A DNA stretch of 64,000 nt from Oribacterium sp. P6A1 (GTDB taxonomy: Bacteria; Bacillota; Clostridia; Lachnospirales; Lachnospiraceae): NCBI RefSeq assembly GCF_000702885.1, contig NZ_JNKO01000002.1, positions 186,001-250,000 on the forward strand, written 5' to 3'. Of this stretch, positions 28,682-37,984 are shown piece by piece (the stretch's first letter is position 1; every line of letters starts with the position of its first letter). The notes under the pieces were generated by a model. It worked only from the letters and a program-made list of their open reading frames with translations, ran no database searches and was not told the origin of the DNA. Both the position numbers and the translations under genes were made by a program.

Positions 28682-29349
28682 TGATAAAAAACGACTGGCA
28701 GACTTTTCTTGAACCTGAGTTTGCCAAGACTTATTACAGAGAACTGTATGACAGGGTAAATGAGGAGTACAAGGCGGAAAAGATATATCCTCCTGCAGAG
28801 GATATCTTCAATGCTTTTGAACTTACGCCTGTAAGCAAAGTGAAGGCTGTGATACTCGGACAGGATCCCTATCACGAGCCCGGACAGGCCCACGGACTTT
28901 CTTTTTCCGTGAAGCCCGGAATAGACATACCGCCCTCTCTTGTGAACATATATAAGGAGCTGAACAGTGATCTGGGATGCTATATACCAAATAACGGCTA
29001 TCTCAGGAAGTGGGCGGATCAGGGAGTGATGCTTCTGAACACGGTACTTACAGTGAGAGCCCATCAGGCTAACAGTCACAGGGGAATAGGCTGGGAGGAG
29101 TTCACGGATGCAGCCATAAGAACTCTTGATAAAGTGGACCGTCCGCTGGTATTTATTCTCTGGGGAAGACCGGCTCAGATGAAAGCATCCATGCTCAGAA
29201 ATCCGAAGCATCTCATACTGAAGGCTCCTCATCCGAGCCCCTTGAGCGCATATCGTGGATTTTTCGGTTCAAAGCCCTTCTCCAAAACCAATGAGTTCCT
29301 GCAGGCCCATGGTATAGAGCCTATTGACTGGCAGATAGAAAATATTTAG
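28678..29349 (+). CDS. ung: Uracil-DNA glycosylase, family 1
   Basis: A 223-residue enzyme removing uracil from DNA at the first step of base-excision repair. The catalytic water-activating motif is GQDPYHEPGQAHGLSFSV, and the DNA-intercalation loop is HPSPLSAYRGFFG. The start overlaps the phosphoesterase stop (ATGA), giving translational coupling. It ends in TAG, which is rare in this window, with a TAA two codons later as back-up. Confidence 0.95.
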   Translation: MMIKNDWQTFLEPEFAKTYYRELYDRVNEEYKAEKIYPPAEDIFNAFELTPVSKVKAVILGQDPYHEPGQAHGLSFSVKPGIDIPPSLVNIYKELNSDLGCYIPNNGYLRKWADQGVMLLNTVLTVRAHQANSHRGIGWEEFTDAAIRTLDKVDRPLVFILWGRPAQMKASMLRNPKHLILKAPHPSPLSAYRGFFGSKPFSKTNEFLQAHGIEPIDWQIENI

Positions 29350-29374
29350 AGCTAAAAGTAAACAGGAGTATTTT

Positions 29375-30211
29375 ATGAGTTTTATTGAAATTTTAAAGGT
29401 CATTGTATTTGGACTTGTGGAAGGCTTCACAGAGTGGCTTCCGGTCTCATCAACAGGACATATGATACTTGTCAACGACATCATCAGGCTTCGCCAGCCT
29501 GCCGAGTACTATGAGGTTTTTGAAGTGGTCATACAGCTTGGTGCCATCATGGCGGTGGTTACCGCTTTCTTTAAGCAGCTTTGGCCTTTTGACCGCAGAA
29601 GAAACGGCGGAATAGCACTGGTTCCTTCCAAGGTAGAGCTCTGGATCAAGATAATAGTTGCCTGTATTCCGGCGGCTGTATTCGGACTTCTCCTGGATGA
29701 TTTCCTGGATACCTATCTTTACAACGGGCTGGTTGTGTCTCTCGCTCTTATTATCTATGGTGTGATATTCATACTTGTGGAGAAAAGAAACGAGAATACT
29801 GAATTTGCAATTCGTAATTTGAATGATCTTGACATGAAAACGGCGCTCTTTATAGGTCTGTTCCAGTGCCTTGCTCTTATACCCGGAACCTCAAGATCCG
29901 GATCCACGATAATCGGAGCCATGGTTCTGGGAGTTTCCAGAACTGTTGCGGCAGAATTCTCGTTTTTCCTTTCCGTACCTGTCATGTTCGGAGCAAGTTT
30001 TCTTAAACTCCTGAAACATGGAACTGAATTTAATGGGGTACAATGGTTCTATATGATACTCGGAATGGTCATTGCCTATGCCGTAAGTATCTACTGCATT
30101 AATTTCCTGATGAAATATATACGTAAAAACAGCTTCGTTATTTTCGGATACTATCGTATCGTTATCGGTCTCATCGTACTTATATGGTTCGCTGCTTCTG
30201 CGGCTTCCTGA
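29375..30211 (+). CDS. uppP: Undecaprenyl-diphosphatase
   Basis: A 278-residue polytopic membrane phosphatase that recycles undecaprenyl diphosphate to the monophosphate carrier used for peptidoglycan and surface glycans. The family motifs GLVEGFTEWLPVSSTGHMIL (catalytic Glu and Ser) and PGTSRSGSTI (Arg) are both complete. AACAGGAG precedes ATG 29375, 25 bases after ung. Over-expression of homologues gives bacitracin resistance, hence the older name bacA. Confidence 0.95.
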   Translation: MSFIEILKVIVFGLVEGFTEWLPVSSTGHMILVNDIIRLRQPAEYYEVFEVVIQLGAIMAVVTAFFKQLWPFDRRRNGGIALVPSKVELWIKIIVACIPAAVFGLLLDDFLDTYLYNGLVVSLALIIYGVIFILVEKRNENTEFAIRNLNDLDMKTALFIGLFQCLALIPGTSRSGSTIIGAMVLGVSRTVAAEFSFFLSVPVMFGASFLKLLKHGTEFNGVQWFYMILGMVIAYAVSIYCINFLMKYIRKNSFVIFGYYRIVIGLIVLIWFAASAAS

Positions 30212-30228
30212 GGGTGTAAGAAATACTT

Positions 30229-30271
30229 AAGAGGGACGTAACCGATTGTCGGTTGCGGACCCTCTTTTTTT
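30229..30271 (+). terminator. Rho-independent terminator after uppP
   Basis: AAGAGGG pairs with CCCTCTT, with an inner AACCG/CGGTT stem, and seven Ts follow. Confidence 0.85.
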
Positions 30272-30465
30272 GAACTATGCTCGTATCAGGTTTATAAATA
30301 AGCAGATCATGGTCGATTTCAACTATATGGATGTCTGGGTATAAGAGTGGTCACATGGATTTTTTGACAGGTTATCGGGGGTAAATTCAGACAGCTTTGA
30401 GAGAGAATTCTGCAGGAGATATAAACATAGAGCATGGAAGCTGTATGATACTGAGGGAGAAGAAA

Positions 30466-31269
30466 ATGAAGAGGTTTAAAGTTGCATTTGCGGCCATGGC
30501 GATGTCGCTCATTATGGGGATGACGGCATTCGCTTCAACAGGGATAGGACTTAATCTTGATTGGAAGTATGCAGAAAATTCAAAGATCAATACAGGAAAA
30601 GCTGTACTTTATTCCAGTGATGCTGCCAACAGGAAGGATATTACGATTGCGGTAGATGCAGGTCATGGAACACAGGGCGGTGAATCCGTAAAGGTGCCGG
30701 CTCATCCGGACGGTTCTGCCAGGACGAATGGCGGAGCCACAACAGAGTCTGCTGTTTCCGGCGGTATGACGTTTGCAGACAAAACGTCTGAAGCATCGGT
30801 GAACCTTCAGGTGGCAAAGAGCTTTGCATCGATGCTGCTTGCGGATGGATACGATGTTCTCATGCTTAGAGACGGTGATGATGTTCAGCTTGATGATGTG
30901 GCAAGAGCGGTTCTTGCAAATAACAAGGCAGACTGTCACATATCCATACATTTTGATTCCACGGCAAAGGATAAGGGCGCTTTCTACATAGGAACACCGG
31001 ATGCCATGAAGGGTATGGAGCCTTCAGCTTCATACTGGAAGAAGTCGGAGAGGCTGGGAGAAAATCTCATAGACGGACTTAGGGAAAGCGGAATAAAGAT
31101 CTACTCCGGCGGAAGCAAGGATGAGGATAACATTCAGAATGCATATTCCACCATTGCTTCAGTGGATATCGAGCTCGGTGACAAGACAACAGACCACTCT
31201 CAGGAGGCATGCGACGGTTTTGCAGCAGGACTTCTTCTCGGAGTGAACAAGTATTACGGATTTGCCTGA
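30466..31269 (+). CDS. Secreted N-acetylmuramoyl-L-alanine amidase (amidase_3)
   Basis: About 267 residues with a signal peptide (FKVAFAAMAMSLIMGMTAFA). The zinc amidase_3 fold is marked by IAVDAGHGT (first His), the Glu of SEASVNLQVAKSF and CHISIHFDS (second His). The catalytic Glu near the C-terminus is in SVDIELGDKT. It would cleave the bond between MurNAc and the stem peptide for cell separation or wall turnover. No SPOR or wall-binding domain is attached. The ATG at 30466 follows GAGGGAGAAG; upstream in-frame starts lie in a leader without protein character. Confidence 0.88.
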   Translation: MKRFKVAFAAMAMSLIMGMTAFASTGIGLNLDWKYAENSKINTGKAVLYSSDAANRKDITIAVDAGHGTQGGESVKVPAHPDGSARTNGGATTESAVSGGMTFADKTSEASVNLQVAKSFASMLLADGYDVLMLRDGDDVQLDDVARAVLANNKADCHISIHFDSTAKDKGAFYIGTPDAMKGMEPSASYWKKSERLGENLIDGLRESGIKIYSGGSKDEDNIQNAYSTIASVDIELGDKTTDHSQEACDGFAAGLLLGVNKYYGFA

Positions 31270-31363
31270 TCGGGAAGAAAGTCTTAAGCAAAGGGGACTT
31301 TTATTTAGAACCCGGCTTCCGGCAGTGAAAAGCATAATGCGATATAAAATCTATGATTACAGG

Positions 31364-31393
31364 ACCCGCGGCAGTGTTGCCGTGGGCCTTTTT
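31364..31393 (+). terminator. Rho-independent terminator after the amidase gene
   Basis: CCCGCGGCA pairs with TTGCCGTGGG, followed by CCTTTTTGG. It lies about 95 bases beyond the stop codon. Confidence 0.7.
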
Positions 31394-31424
31394 GGTTTAA
31401 AAAAGGGCACAATCCGGCCTTTCG

Positions 31425-31453
31425 TTTACATGAAAATCTGCCTCTGTTATAAT
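31425..31453 (+). promoter_or_regulatory. Promoter of the Na/Pi cotransporter gene
   Basis: TTTACA (31425-31430), a 17-base spacer and TATAAT (31448-31453). Transcription would start near 31460, giving a leader of about 37 bases. Confidence 0.65.
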
Positions 31454-31496
31454 TCACAGGACACTCTAAAACAGATAAAAATATACAGAGGTTTAT

Positions 31497-33188
31497 ATGA
31501 CAGTAGAACATTTATCGAGCATTTTCAGTCTGTTTGGCGGACTGGGCATGTTCCTCTATGGCATGACCGTCATGAGCGACGGTATGCAAAAAGCTGCCGG
31601 ATCACGTATGTCAAAGTTTCTGGATATGGTTACGGGAAACCGTATCATGGCCGTTATTCTGGGTGCGGGAATCACTGCCCTCATTCAGTCTTCTTCTGCA
31701 ACCACCGTCATGGTAGTGGGCTTTGTTAATGCCGGCATCATGAATCTGTCCCAGGCTGTGGGAATAATCATGGGGGCCAATATCGGTACCACCATTACGG
31801 CATGGATGGTATCCCTGACCCAGATATCAAGTGATATGCTTACGGTGCTGAAGCCGGATTTCTTTGCACCGATTCTGGTTGGATTTGGTGCCTTCCGTAT
31901 TCTTTTCGGAAAAAAAGGAACGGATGACCTTCTGGGAGATTTCTGCATCGGAGTAGGTTTTATATTTATAGGCCTCGGATTTATGTCGGGAGCTGTTGCA
32001 CCATATGCGGATTCGCCGGTTTTCTCACAGGCCTTCAAGGCCATAGGCGGAAATCCTGTTCTCGGAATACTTGTTGGTGCCATCGTAACGGGAATCATCC
32101 AGTCCTCTGCGGCTTCTGTTTCCATACTGCAGACCCTTGCTCTTGCAGGGGCGGTTCCCAGGGCTTCGGGCTTTTATATCACTCTCGGTCAGAATATCGG
32201 AACCTGTATCACTGCCATGATCTCTTCTGCAGGAACCACCAGAACCGCAAAGAGAGCGGCGGTTATCCATCTTTTGTTCAATGTTTCCGGCGCGATTCTG
32301 TTCGGAGTTATCATATTTGCCGGCACCTTCCTTGTGCCTGATTTTATGACAGGAAAGCTTACTCCGGTTGAAATATCGGTATTTCATACCATCTTCAATA
32401 CTCTTTGCACACTTGTACTGTTCCCCTTGGGAGATTTCCTTGTGAATCTTTCAGGTGCCATCGTGCCTGAGGAGAAAAAGGAAGAGGATGATGAGACAGT
32501 TGAAGACAAACTGAATCAGGAGGCACAGAGACTAAGAAGACATCTTGATGAACGTATGCTGGAGTCTCCTGCCATAGCTCTTGCGGCAGCGAAGAGTGAG
32601 GTTGTGAACCTCGGAAGAGTAGTGGCGGTAAACATTAACGCCGCATGCAATGCAATTACCGATGATGGGGAGAATATGATTCAAAATGTCTATGACCGGG
32701 AGAAGATCATAGACCATATGACAAATCTGCTTACGGATTATCTCATAAAGATCGACAAGCTTTCCCTCAGTGACAGGCAGAAGCTTCAGGTCACAGTGAT
32801 GCTGAATGCCCTTACGGATATAGAACGTGCGGGAGATCATGCGGAGAATATAGCGGAAAAGGCCAGTTATGCCCATGACAAAAAGACTGAATTCACGGAC
32901 TACGGACTTCAGGATCTTGACCGTATCTCTGCAAAGGCACAGGAAAGCTTCAGTCTCTCACTCAATGCCTTTGAGGATGGAAGCATAGATGAAATGGTTG
33001 ATACTGCAAAGGCTGAGGATCAGGTTGATGCCATGGAACGTGAAATGAGACAGAATCATATGATGAGACTTTCCATGGGAGAGTGCACTACAGACGCCGG
33101 AGTCGTATTCCTTGATATCATTGGCGATCTGGAGAGAATCTCGGATCATGCGGACAATATCGCAGGATATGTAAAACAGTTGATTTGA
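31497..33188 (+). CDS. Na/Pi cotransporter family protein with PhoU-like domain
   Basis: A 563-residue membrane transporter. Two inverted PNaS repeats carry the paired motifs QSSSATTVMVVGFVNAG (residues about 63-80) and QSSAASVSILQTLALAG (about 200-217), the QSS substrate/sodium site of the NptA/YjbB family. The C-terminal 200 residues are a soluble PhoU-like helical domain (LGRVVAVNINAAC and DIERAGDHAENIAEKAS). It imports or exports phosphate with sodium. No pho regulon genes adjoin, although ppk1 lies 22 kb upstream. Confidence 0.9.
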   Translation: MTVEHLSSIFSLFGGLGMFLYGMTVMSDGMQKAAGSRMSKFLDMVTGNRIMAVILGAGITALIQSSSATTVMVVGFVNAGIMNLSQAVGIIMGANIGTTITAWMVSLTQISSDMLTVLKPDFFAPILVGFGAFRILFGKKGTDDLLGDFCIGVGFIFIGLGFMSGAVAPYADSPVFSQAFKAIGGNPVLGILVGAIVTGIIQSSAASVSILQTLALAGAVPRASGFYITLGQNIGTCITAMISSAGTTRTAKRAAVIHLLFNVSGAILFGVIIFAGTFLVPDFMTGKLTPVEISVFHTIFNTLCTLVLFPLGDFLVNLSGAIVPEEKKEEDDETVEDKLNQEAQRLRRHLDERMLESPAIALAAAKSEVVNLGRVVAVNINAACNAITDDGENMIQNVYDREKIIDHMTNLLTDYLIKIDKLSLSDRQKLQVTVMLNALTDIERAGDHAENIAEKASYAHDKKTEFTDYGLQDLDRISAKAQESFSLSLNAFEDGSIDEMVDTAKAEDQVDAMEREMRQNHMMRLSMGECTTDAGVVFLDIIGDLERISDHADNIAGYVKQLI

Positions 33189-33216
33189 CAGAAGACAGAT
33201 TTTGAAAAGAGAGATG

Positions 33217-33252
33217 ACCCGGTGGACTGATTGTCAGTCTGCCGGGTTTTTG
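33217..33252 (+). terminator. Rho-independent terminator after the Na/Pi cotransporter gene
   Basis: ACCCGG, GACTGA, TCAGTC and CCGGGT build a two-step stem, followed by five Ts. From here to 33516 I see no convincing gene; a 23-codon frame at 33425 is preceded by GGAAACGGG but has no other support. Confidence 0.85.
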
Positions 33253-33516
33253 CGATAAGGAAGTCAGACGCTCCCCGGATTTTTCCTTTATAAAAGACCG
33301 GAGGAGTATTTGACGGCCAATGCGGAATCGTGTAGTGATTTTTTTCTACCCGGTTGGGCTGCCCGATTGTGGAAATTGCATATATATGTAAGTACAATGC
33401 GGTATATGGAAAACAAGGAAACGGGATGGAAAAAGGCGGTTTTAAAATGAAAAAGTTATTGGCAGAAGCGAAAAAAAGAAGAAATTTAATCTCATAGTTA
33501 GAAATTTCACGAATTT

Positions 33517-33534
33517 GTGTGAAATATTTCACAA
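33517..33534 (+). promoter_or_regulatory. Rex-type operator upstream of gap
   Basis: GTGTGAAATATTTCACAA matches the redox-repressor Rex consensus TTGTGAANNNNTTCACAA at all but the first base, and its 14-bp core is a perfect palindrome. It lies 16 bases before the -35 box of gap. A further TTTCAC half-site is at 33505. Rex senses the NADH/NAD+ ratio and is known to control fermentation and some glycolytic genes in Clostridia. Confidence 0.65.
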
Positions 33535-33550
33535 AAATAGGGTTTTGCAC

Positions 33551-33579
33551 TTGCAAAAATACATTTCATGACCTACAAT
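33551..33579 (+). promoter_or_regulatory. gap promoter
   Basis: TTGCAA (33551-33556), 17 bases, TACAAT (33574-33579). The start point near 33586 gives a leader of about 130 bases that contains a perfect 9-bp hairpin, ATGATGCAC/GTGCATCAT (33612-33645). Confidence 0.65.
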
Positions 33580-33716
33580 GATTTTGCTGACGCGGAAAAC
33601 AGTCCGACAGCATGATGCACAGGGGATATGTGAATCGTGCATCATTGATGAGTGGAAATAATTTTCACTTAAATTATTAACTACATATCATTTAAAGTAT
33701 CAGGAGGATATTTACT

Positions 33717-34733
33717 ATGGCAGTTAAAGTTGCTATTAACGGTTTTGGTCGTATCGGTCGTCTTGCATTCAGACAGATGTTTGGTGCAGAGGGATTTGAA
33801 ATCGTTGCAATCAACGATCTTACAAGCCCTGAGATGCTTGCACATCTTCTTAAGTACGACAGCACACAGGGTCGTTACGAGCTTTGTGACAAGGTTTCTT
33901 TCGGTGAGGATTCTATCACTGTTGACGGAAAGAAGATCACAATCTACAAGGAAGCAGACGCTAAGAACCTTCCTTGGGGACAGCTTGGTGTAGACGTTGT
34001 TCTTGAGTGTACAGGTTTCTATACAAGCAAGGATAAGTCACAGGCACACATCGATGCAGGTGCTAAGCACGTTATCATTTCTGCTCCTGCAGGTAATGAT
34101 CTTCCTACTATCGTTTACAATGTAAACCACCAGAACCTTACAAAGGACGACAAGATCATTTCTGCAGCTTCATGTACAACAAACTGCCTTGCTCCTATGG
34201 CTAAGGCTCTTAACGATCTTGCTACAATCAAGTCCGGTATCATGTGCACAATTCACGCTTACACAGGTGATCAGATGACTCTTGACGGACCTCAGAGAAA
34301 GGGTGACAAGAGACGTTCACGTGCAGCAGCATGCAACATCGTTCCTAACTCTACAGGTGCTGCAAAGGCAATCGGCCTTGTTATTCCTGAGCTTAATGGA
34401 AAGCTTATCGGCGCTGCACAGCGTGTTCCGACTCCTACAGGTTCAACAACTATCCTTACAGCAGTAGTTGAAGGAAACGTTACAAAGGATCAGATCAATG
34501 CAGCTATGAAGGCAGCAAGCAACGAGAGCTTCGGCTACAACGAGGACGAGATCGTTTCTTCCGATATCGTTGGAATGAGATTCGGTTCATTATTTGATGC
34601 AACCCAGACAATGGTTCTTCCTCTTGACAACGGAACCACACAGGTACAGGTTGTTTCATGGTATGACAACGAGAATTCATACACAAGCCAGATGGTTCGT
34701 ACTATCAAGCACTTCGGAAGCCTTCTTAAGTAA
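33717..34733 (+). CDS. gap: Glyceraldehyde-3-phosphate dehydrogenase, type I
   Basis: A 338-residue NAD-dependent enzyme of glycolysis. NAD-binding [14 protein letters not shown] is at the N-terminus; the catalytic cysteine lies in [15 protein letters not shown] (about residue 156) and the general-base His about 27 residues later in IHAYTGDQM. The conserved C-terminal [13 protein letters not shown] is present. TCAGGAGGATA is a strong ribosome site and codon use is highly biased, as expected for an abundant protein. It is monocistronic, with its own promoter, operator and terminator, ahead of pgk. Confidence 0.97.
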   Translation: MAVKVAINGFGRIGRLAFRQMFGAEGFEIVAINDLTSPEMLAHLLKYDSTQGRYELCDKVSFGEDSITVDGKKITIYKEADAKNLPWGQLGVDVVLECTGFYTSKDKSQAHIDAGAKHVIISAPAGNDLPTIVYNVNHQNLTKDDKIISAASCTTNCLAPMAKALNDLATIKSGIMCTIHAYTGDQMTLDGPQRKGDKRRSRAAACNIVPNSTGAAKAIGLVIPELNGKLIGAAQRVPTPTGSTTILTAVVEGNVTKDQINAAMKAASNESFGYNEDEIVSSDIVGMRFGSLFDATQTMVLPLDNGTTQVQVVSWYDNENSYTSQMVRTIKHFGSLLK

Positions 34734-34766
34734 TTATCCTTGAAAGATAAATAAGACATGACTTTG

Positions 34767-34803
34767 AAGAGGTCCGGCCTATATGGGCCTGGGCCTCTTT
34801 ATT
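34767..34803 (+). terminator. Rho-independent terminator after gap
   Basis: AAGAGG, CCGGCC, GGGCC and GCCTCTT pair in a two-step stem before TTTATT. Confidence 0.8.
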
Positions 34804-34956
34804 TACCTGAAAATGCTAAAAATATAAGGATATTCTACAAAAAATATAGGATTTACGCTTTTGCTTTTGTTGAAATACACAAAGAGTGGAAAAATTCTTT
34901 TATAATATCATAGAGAAAAAAACAAGAGAGATACTTCTCTCAAAAAGGAGATTCAT

Positions 34957-36177
34957 ATGGCAGGTTTAAACAAGTTGACAGTCGATGATATCGACGTTAA
35001 GGGCAAGAGAGTACTTTGCAGATGTGACTTTAATGTTCCTCTTAAAGAGGGAAAGATCACAGACGAGAACAGACTCGTAGCAGCACTTCCGACAATCAAG
35101 AAGCTTATCGCTGACGGCGGAAAGGTTATCCTTTGCTCACACCTTGGAAAGGTTAAGACAGAGGAAGACAAGCCTTCAAAGACACTTGCTCCCGTAGCAA
35201 AGAGACTTTCAGAGCTTCTCGGACAGGAAGTTAAGTTTGCTGCAGATCCTGAGGTTGTTGGTGCCAATGCCAGGGCCGCTGTTGCAGAGATGAAGGACGG
35301 AGACGTTATCCTTCTTGAGAACACACGTTACAGAGCTGAAGAGACAAAGAACGGCGAGGCATTCTCAAAGGATCTTGCATCTATCGCTGATGTATTTGTA
35401 AACGATGCATTCGGTACAGCTCACAGAGCACACTGCTCAAATGTCGGTGTTACACAGTTCCTTAACGGTCCTCACGCTGTTGGTTATCTTATGCAGAAGG
35501 AAATCAAGTTCCTTGGACAGGCTGTTGAGAATCCTGTACGTCCATTCGTAGCTATCCTTGGCGGAGCTAAGGTTGCCGATAAGCTTAATGTAATCTCAAA
35601 TCTCCTTGAGAAGTGCGATACACTTATCATCGGCGGCGGTATGGCTTATACATTCGCAAAGGCACAGGGCTATGAGATCGGAACATCTCTTTGTGATGAG
35701 ACAAAGGTTGACTACTGCAAGGAAATGATCGAGAAGGCTCAGTCTCTCGGTAAGAAGCTTCTTCTTCCTGTTGATGCCGTAACTACAGATCACTTCCCTG
35801 AGCCAATCGACGGTGCTATCGATACAGTAGTTGTAGATATTGACAAGATTCCTGCAGACAGAATGGGTATGGATATCGGACCTAAGACACAGGAGCTTTA
35901 TGCAGAGGCTGTAAAGTCAGCAAAGACTGTTGTATGGAACGGACCTATGGGTGTATTTGAGAACCCTACTCTTGCAGCCGGAACAAAGTCAGTTGCAAAA
36001 GCACTTGCTGATACAGATGCTACAACAATCATCGGCGGCGGTGATTCAGCAGCTGCTGTAAACCAGCTTGGATATGGCGACAAGATGTCACATATTTCTA
36101 CAGGCGGCGGAGCTTCTCTTGAGTTCCTTGAGGGTAAGGAGCTTCCAGGTGTAGCTGCTGCAGACGACAAGAACTGA
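34957..36177 (+). CDS. pgk: Phosphoglycerate kinase
   Basis: A 406-residue enzyme forming ATP and 3-phosphoglycerate from 1,3-bisphosphoglycerate. The N-domain signature [16 protein letters not shown], the substrate-binding [14 protein letters not shown], and the C-domain GGAKVADK and nucleotide-binding [13 protein letters not shown] are complete. AAAAAGGAGATT precedes ATG 34957. TATAAT at 34901-34906 is a likely -10 box without a clear -35. Codon use is strongly biased, like gap. Confidence 0.97.
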   Translation: MAGLNKLTVDDIDVKGKRVLCRCDFNVPLKEGKITDENRLVAALPTIKKLIADGGKVILCSHLGKVKTEEDKPSKTLAPVAKRLSELLGQEVKFAADPEVVGANARAAVAEMKDGDVILLENTRYRAEETKNGEAFSKDLASIADVFVNDAFGTAHRAHCSNVGVTQFLNGPHAVGYLMQKEIKFLGQAVENPVRPFVAILGGAKVADKLNVISNLLEKCDTLIIGGGMAYTFAKAQGYEIGTSLCDETKVDYCKEMIEKAQSLGKKLLLPVDAVTTDHFPEPIDGAIDTVVVDIDKIPADRMGMDIGPKTQELYAEAVKSAKTVVWNGPMGVFENPTLAAGTKSVAKALADTDATTIIGGGDSAAAVNQLGYGDKMSHISTGGGASLEFLEGKELPGVAAADDKN

Positions 36178-36194
36178 TTTGAAATAAATTCTAT

Positions 36195-36235
36195 GGGATA
36201 TTCCGGAAGAGGGGATGGTCTTTTCCGGATATCCC
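36195..36235 (+). other. Hairpin between pgk and tpiA
   Basis: GGGATATTCCGGAA pairs with TTCCGGATATCCC (one bulged T), a 13-bp stem. No T-run follows, so it may be an mRNA stabiliser or processing site that sets pgk and tpiA levels rather than a terminator. Confidence 0.6.
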
Positions 36236-36262
36236 AGATATTAAGAAAGAGGAATCTTTATT

Positions 36263-37012
36263 ATGAGAAAGAAGATTATCGCCGGAAACTGGAAGATGAA
36301 CATGGTACCATCAGAGGCTGTTAAGCTTGTTGAGACTTTAAAGCCACTGGTACAGAATGATGACGTAGATGTAGTTTACTGCGTTCCTGCAATTGACATC
36401 GTACCTGTAGTTGAGGCTGTTAAGGGCACAAACGTTCATGTTGGTGCAGAGAACCTTTATTTTGAGGACAAGGGAGCGTTCACAGGTGAGATTTCAGCTG
36501 ATATGCTTCTTGATGCAGGTGTTGAGTATGTTATCATGGGACATTCTGAGAGAAGAGGTTACTTCCATGAGACAGATGAGGACATCAATAAGAAGCTTTT
36601 AAAGGCACTTGAGAAGGGCCTTAAGCCTATCGTGTGCTGCGGTGAGTCTCTTGAGCAGAGAGAGCAGGGAATCACTATGGATTTCATTAACATGCAGATC
36701 AAGATCGCTTTCCAGAATGTTTCTGCAGAGCAGGCCAAGGATGTAGTTATCGCTTACGAGCCTATCTGGGCTATCGGAACAGGTAAGACAGCTACAGTTG
36801 AGCAGGCTGAAGAAGTATGTAAGGGAATCCGTGAGACCATCGCTTCGGTTTACGGAACAGATACAGCAGAGGCTATCCGTATTCAGTACGGCGGATCAAT
36901 GAACGCAGGAAACTGCAAGGAGCTTCTTGCCCAGCCGGATATCGACGGCGGACTTATCGGTGGTGCATCACTTAAACCTGATTTCGGCACCATCGTAAAT
37001 TACAACAAGTGA
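36263..37012 (+). CDS. tpiA: Triosephosphate isomerase
   Basis: A 249-residue TIM barrel interconverting dihydroxyacetone phosphate and glyceraldehyde 3-phosphate. IAGNWKMN carries the substrate-binding Asn and Lys, VIMGHSERR the catalytic His, and [12 protein letters not shown] the catalytic Glu with the mobile loop; the phosphate loop is [22 protein letters not shown] precedes ATG 36263. It lies 85 bases after pgk across a hairpin without a terminator, so the two are probably co-transcribed. Confidence 0.97.
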   Translation: MRKKIIAGNWKMNMVPSEAVKLVETLKPLVQNDDVDVVYCVPAIDIVPVVEAVKGTNVHVGAENLYFEDKGAFTGEISADMLLDAGVEYVIMGHSERRGYFHETDEDINKKLLKALEKGLKPIVCCGESLEQREQGITMDFINMQIKIAFQNVSAEQAKDVVIAYEPIWAIGTGKTATVEQAEEVCKGIRETIASVYGTDTAEAIRIQYGGSMNAGNCKELLAQPDIDGGLIGGASLKPDFGTIVNYNK

Positions 37013-37048
37013 TCATATCAGCTTAGCTGATTGATTAATATCTTCCTG

Positions 37049-37084
37049 AAAAGGCCGGTCAGATTTTCTGACCGGCCTTTTATA
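37049..37084 (+). terminator. Rho-independent terminator after tpiA
   Basis: AAAAGGCCGGTCAGA pairs with TCTGACCGGCCTTTT around TTT. This long, perfect stem ends the pgk-tpiA unit. Confidence 0.9.
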
Positions 37085-37189
37085 ATTGCATCCAGTGGAG
37101 CGGGTTTCTGATGATATAAATTTGAATCAGATATTTTGAAATATCAGAGGTGAAGTACCTGAATAAATCGTAAGCCCGCAGGGGGAGAA

Positions 37190-37900
37190 CTATGAGTGAT
37201 ATTCATTACAGCCTGCGGAGTAGATTATGCGGTTATAGGCATTGTCCAATGTGATGTGAACTATCAGTTTGTCATTTATCTTCTTGTCTATAAGTGTTAT
37301 GTCACTGGAGGATGATATTTCTGCATCCCTGAGATCAGAAAGGTTCAGGATACGTTCACACTCAGCCTCATAAGTTTCGTCCGGAAGAACCTCACCGAGA
37401 CTAAGATGAAAACTGTCCTCAAGGATACTGCTGTATTTATAGTAACGATAAGTGATATTTGAGGCATTTCCCGGGATTCTTTCCGGAAAAATATGTCTGC
37501 TGATTAGTTCTGCATCCGGATCAATATTCTGATCCATTACCATATAATGCTTTACGTTCTCAGTACTGGAGCAGTAGGGAGAAATAAAACATAGTATGAC
37601 AGAAGCTGTGATTCCCAGAATAAGCACCGGAAGCGACAGCGCTGTAAAAAACCGTACCCATACAGGGAGCTCGTTTGTCCTCGCCCACAGCCCCAGCACA
37701 CCCACAAAGAAGGGCAGAAAAAGAGTCAGATAAAGCATATTAAGAACAGCAGCTTTTTCAAAAGTGAGTTTAGGGTAGCCCATGTGCCAGACAAAAACAG
37801 CGACCAGAAAAACGATAATCTGAAGAGTTATTCCGAAAATAAGGTCATAGGTCAGCCAGTCATGCCATAGGGGAGTTTTCTTATTTGAAGATGTTTTCAC
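37190..37900 (-). CDS. Hypothetical membrane protein
   Basis: A 236-residue protein I do not recognise. Residues about 18-105 contain three hydrophobic segments (LIFGITLQIIVFLVAVFVW, VLNMLYLTLFLPFFVGVLGLW and ALSLPVLILGITASVILCF). The remaining 130 residues are an acidic, probably extracytoplasmic domain with two Cys residues. GGAGAAAACC precedes a GTG start at 37900. It ends in TAG, uncommon here. It lies between tpiA and metK on the minus strand and may be read from the metK side, although a terminator intervenes. Confidence 0.65.
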   Translation of the reverse strand: MKTSSNKKTPLWHDWLTYDLIFGITLQIIVFLVAVFVWHMGYPKLTFEKAAVLNMLYLTLFLPFFVGVLGLWARTNELPVWVRFFTALSLPVLILGITASVILCFISPYCSSTENVKHYMVMDQNIDPDAELISRHIFPERIPGNASNITYRYYKYSSILEDSFHLSLGEVLPDETYEAECERILNLSDLRDAEISSSSDITLIDKKINDKLIVHITLDNAYNRIIYSAGCNEYHS

Positions 37901-37926
37901 GGTTTTCTCCTGGATTTATAAACTAA

Positions 37927-37955
37927 AAATGCAGCTGCCGAAGCAGCTGCATCTA
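37927..37955 (-). terminator. metK terminator with UUCG tetraloop
   Basis: On the minus strand ATGCAGCTGC and GCAGCTGCAT form a perfect 10-bp stem around TTCG, then TTTTT follows. Confidence 0.9.
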
Positions 37956-37984
37956 ATTTAATCTAATGAAGAGAATGTGTCAAA

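Noticed and set aside
29347-29349. Genome-wide TAG recoding in the host
   Set aside because: The host genes here show no internal TAG. ung and the 37190 gene end in TAG like normal stops, so recoding, if real, concerns the element only.
33425-33496. 23-codon frame MEKGGFKMKK before gap
   Set aside because: It is short, lysine-rich from an A-rich tract and lies upstream of the gap promoter without other support.
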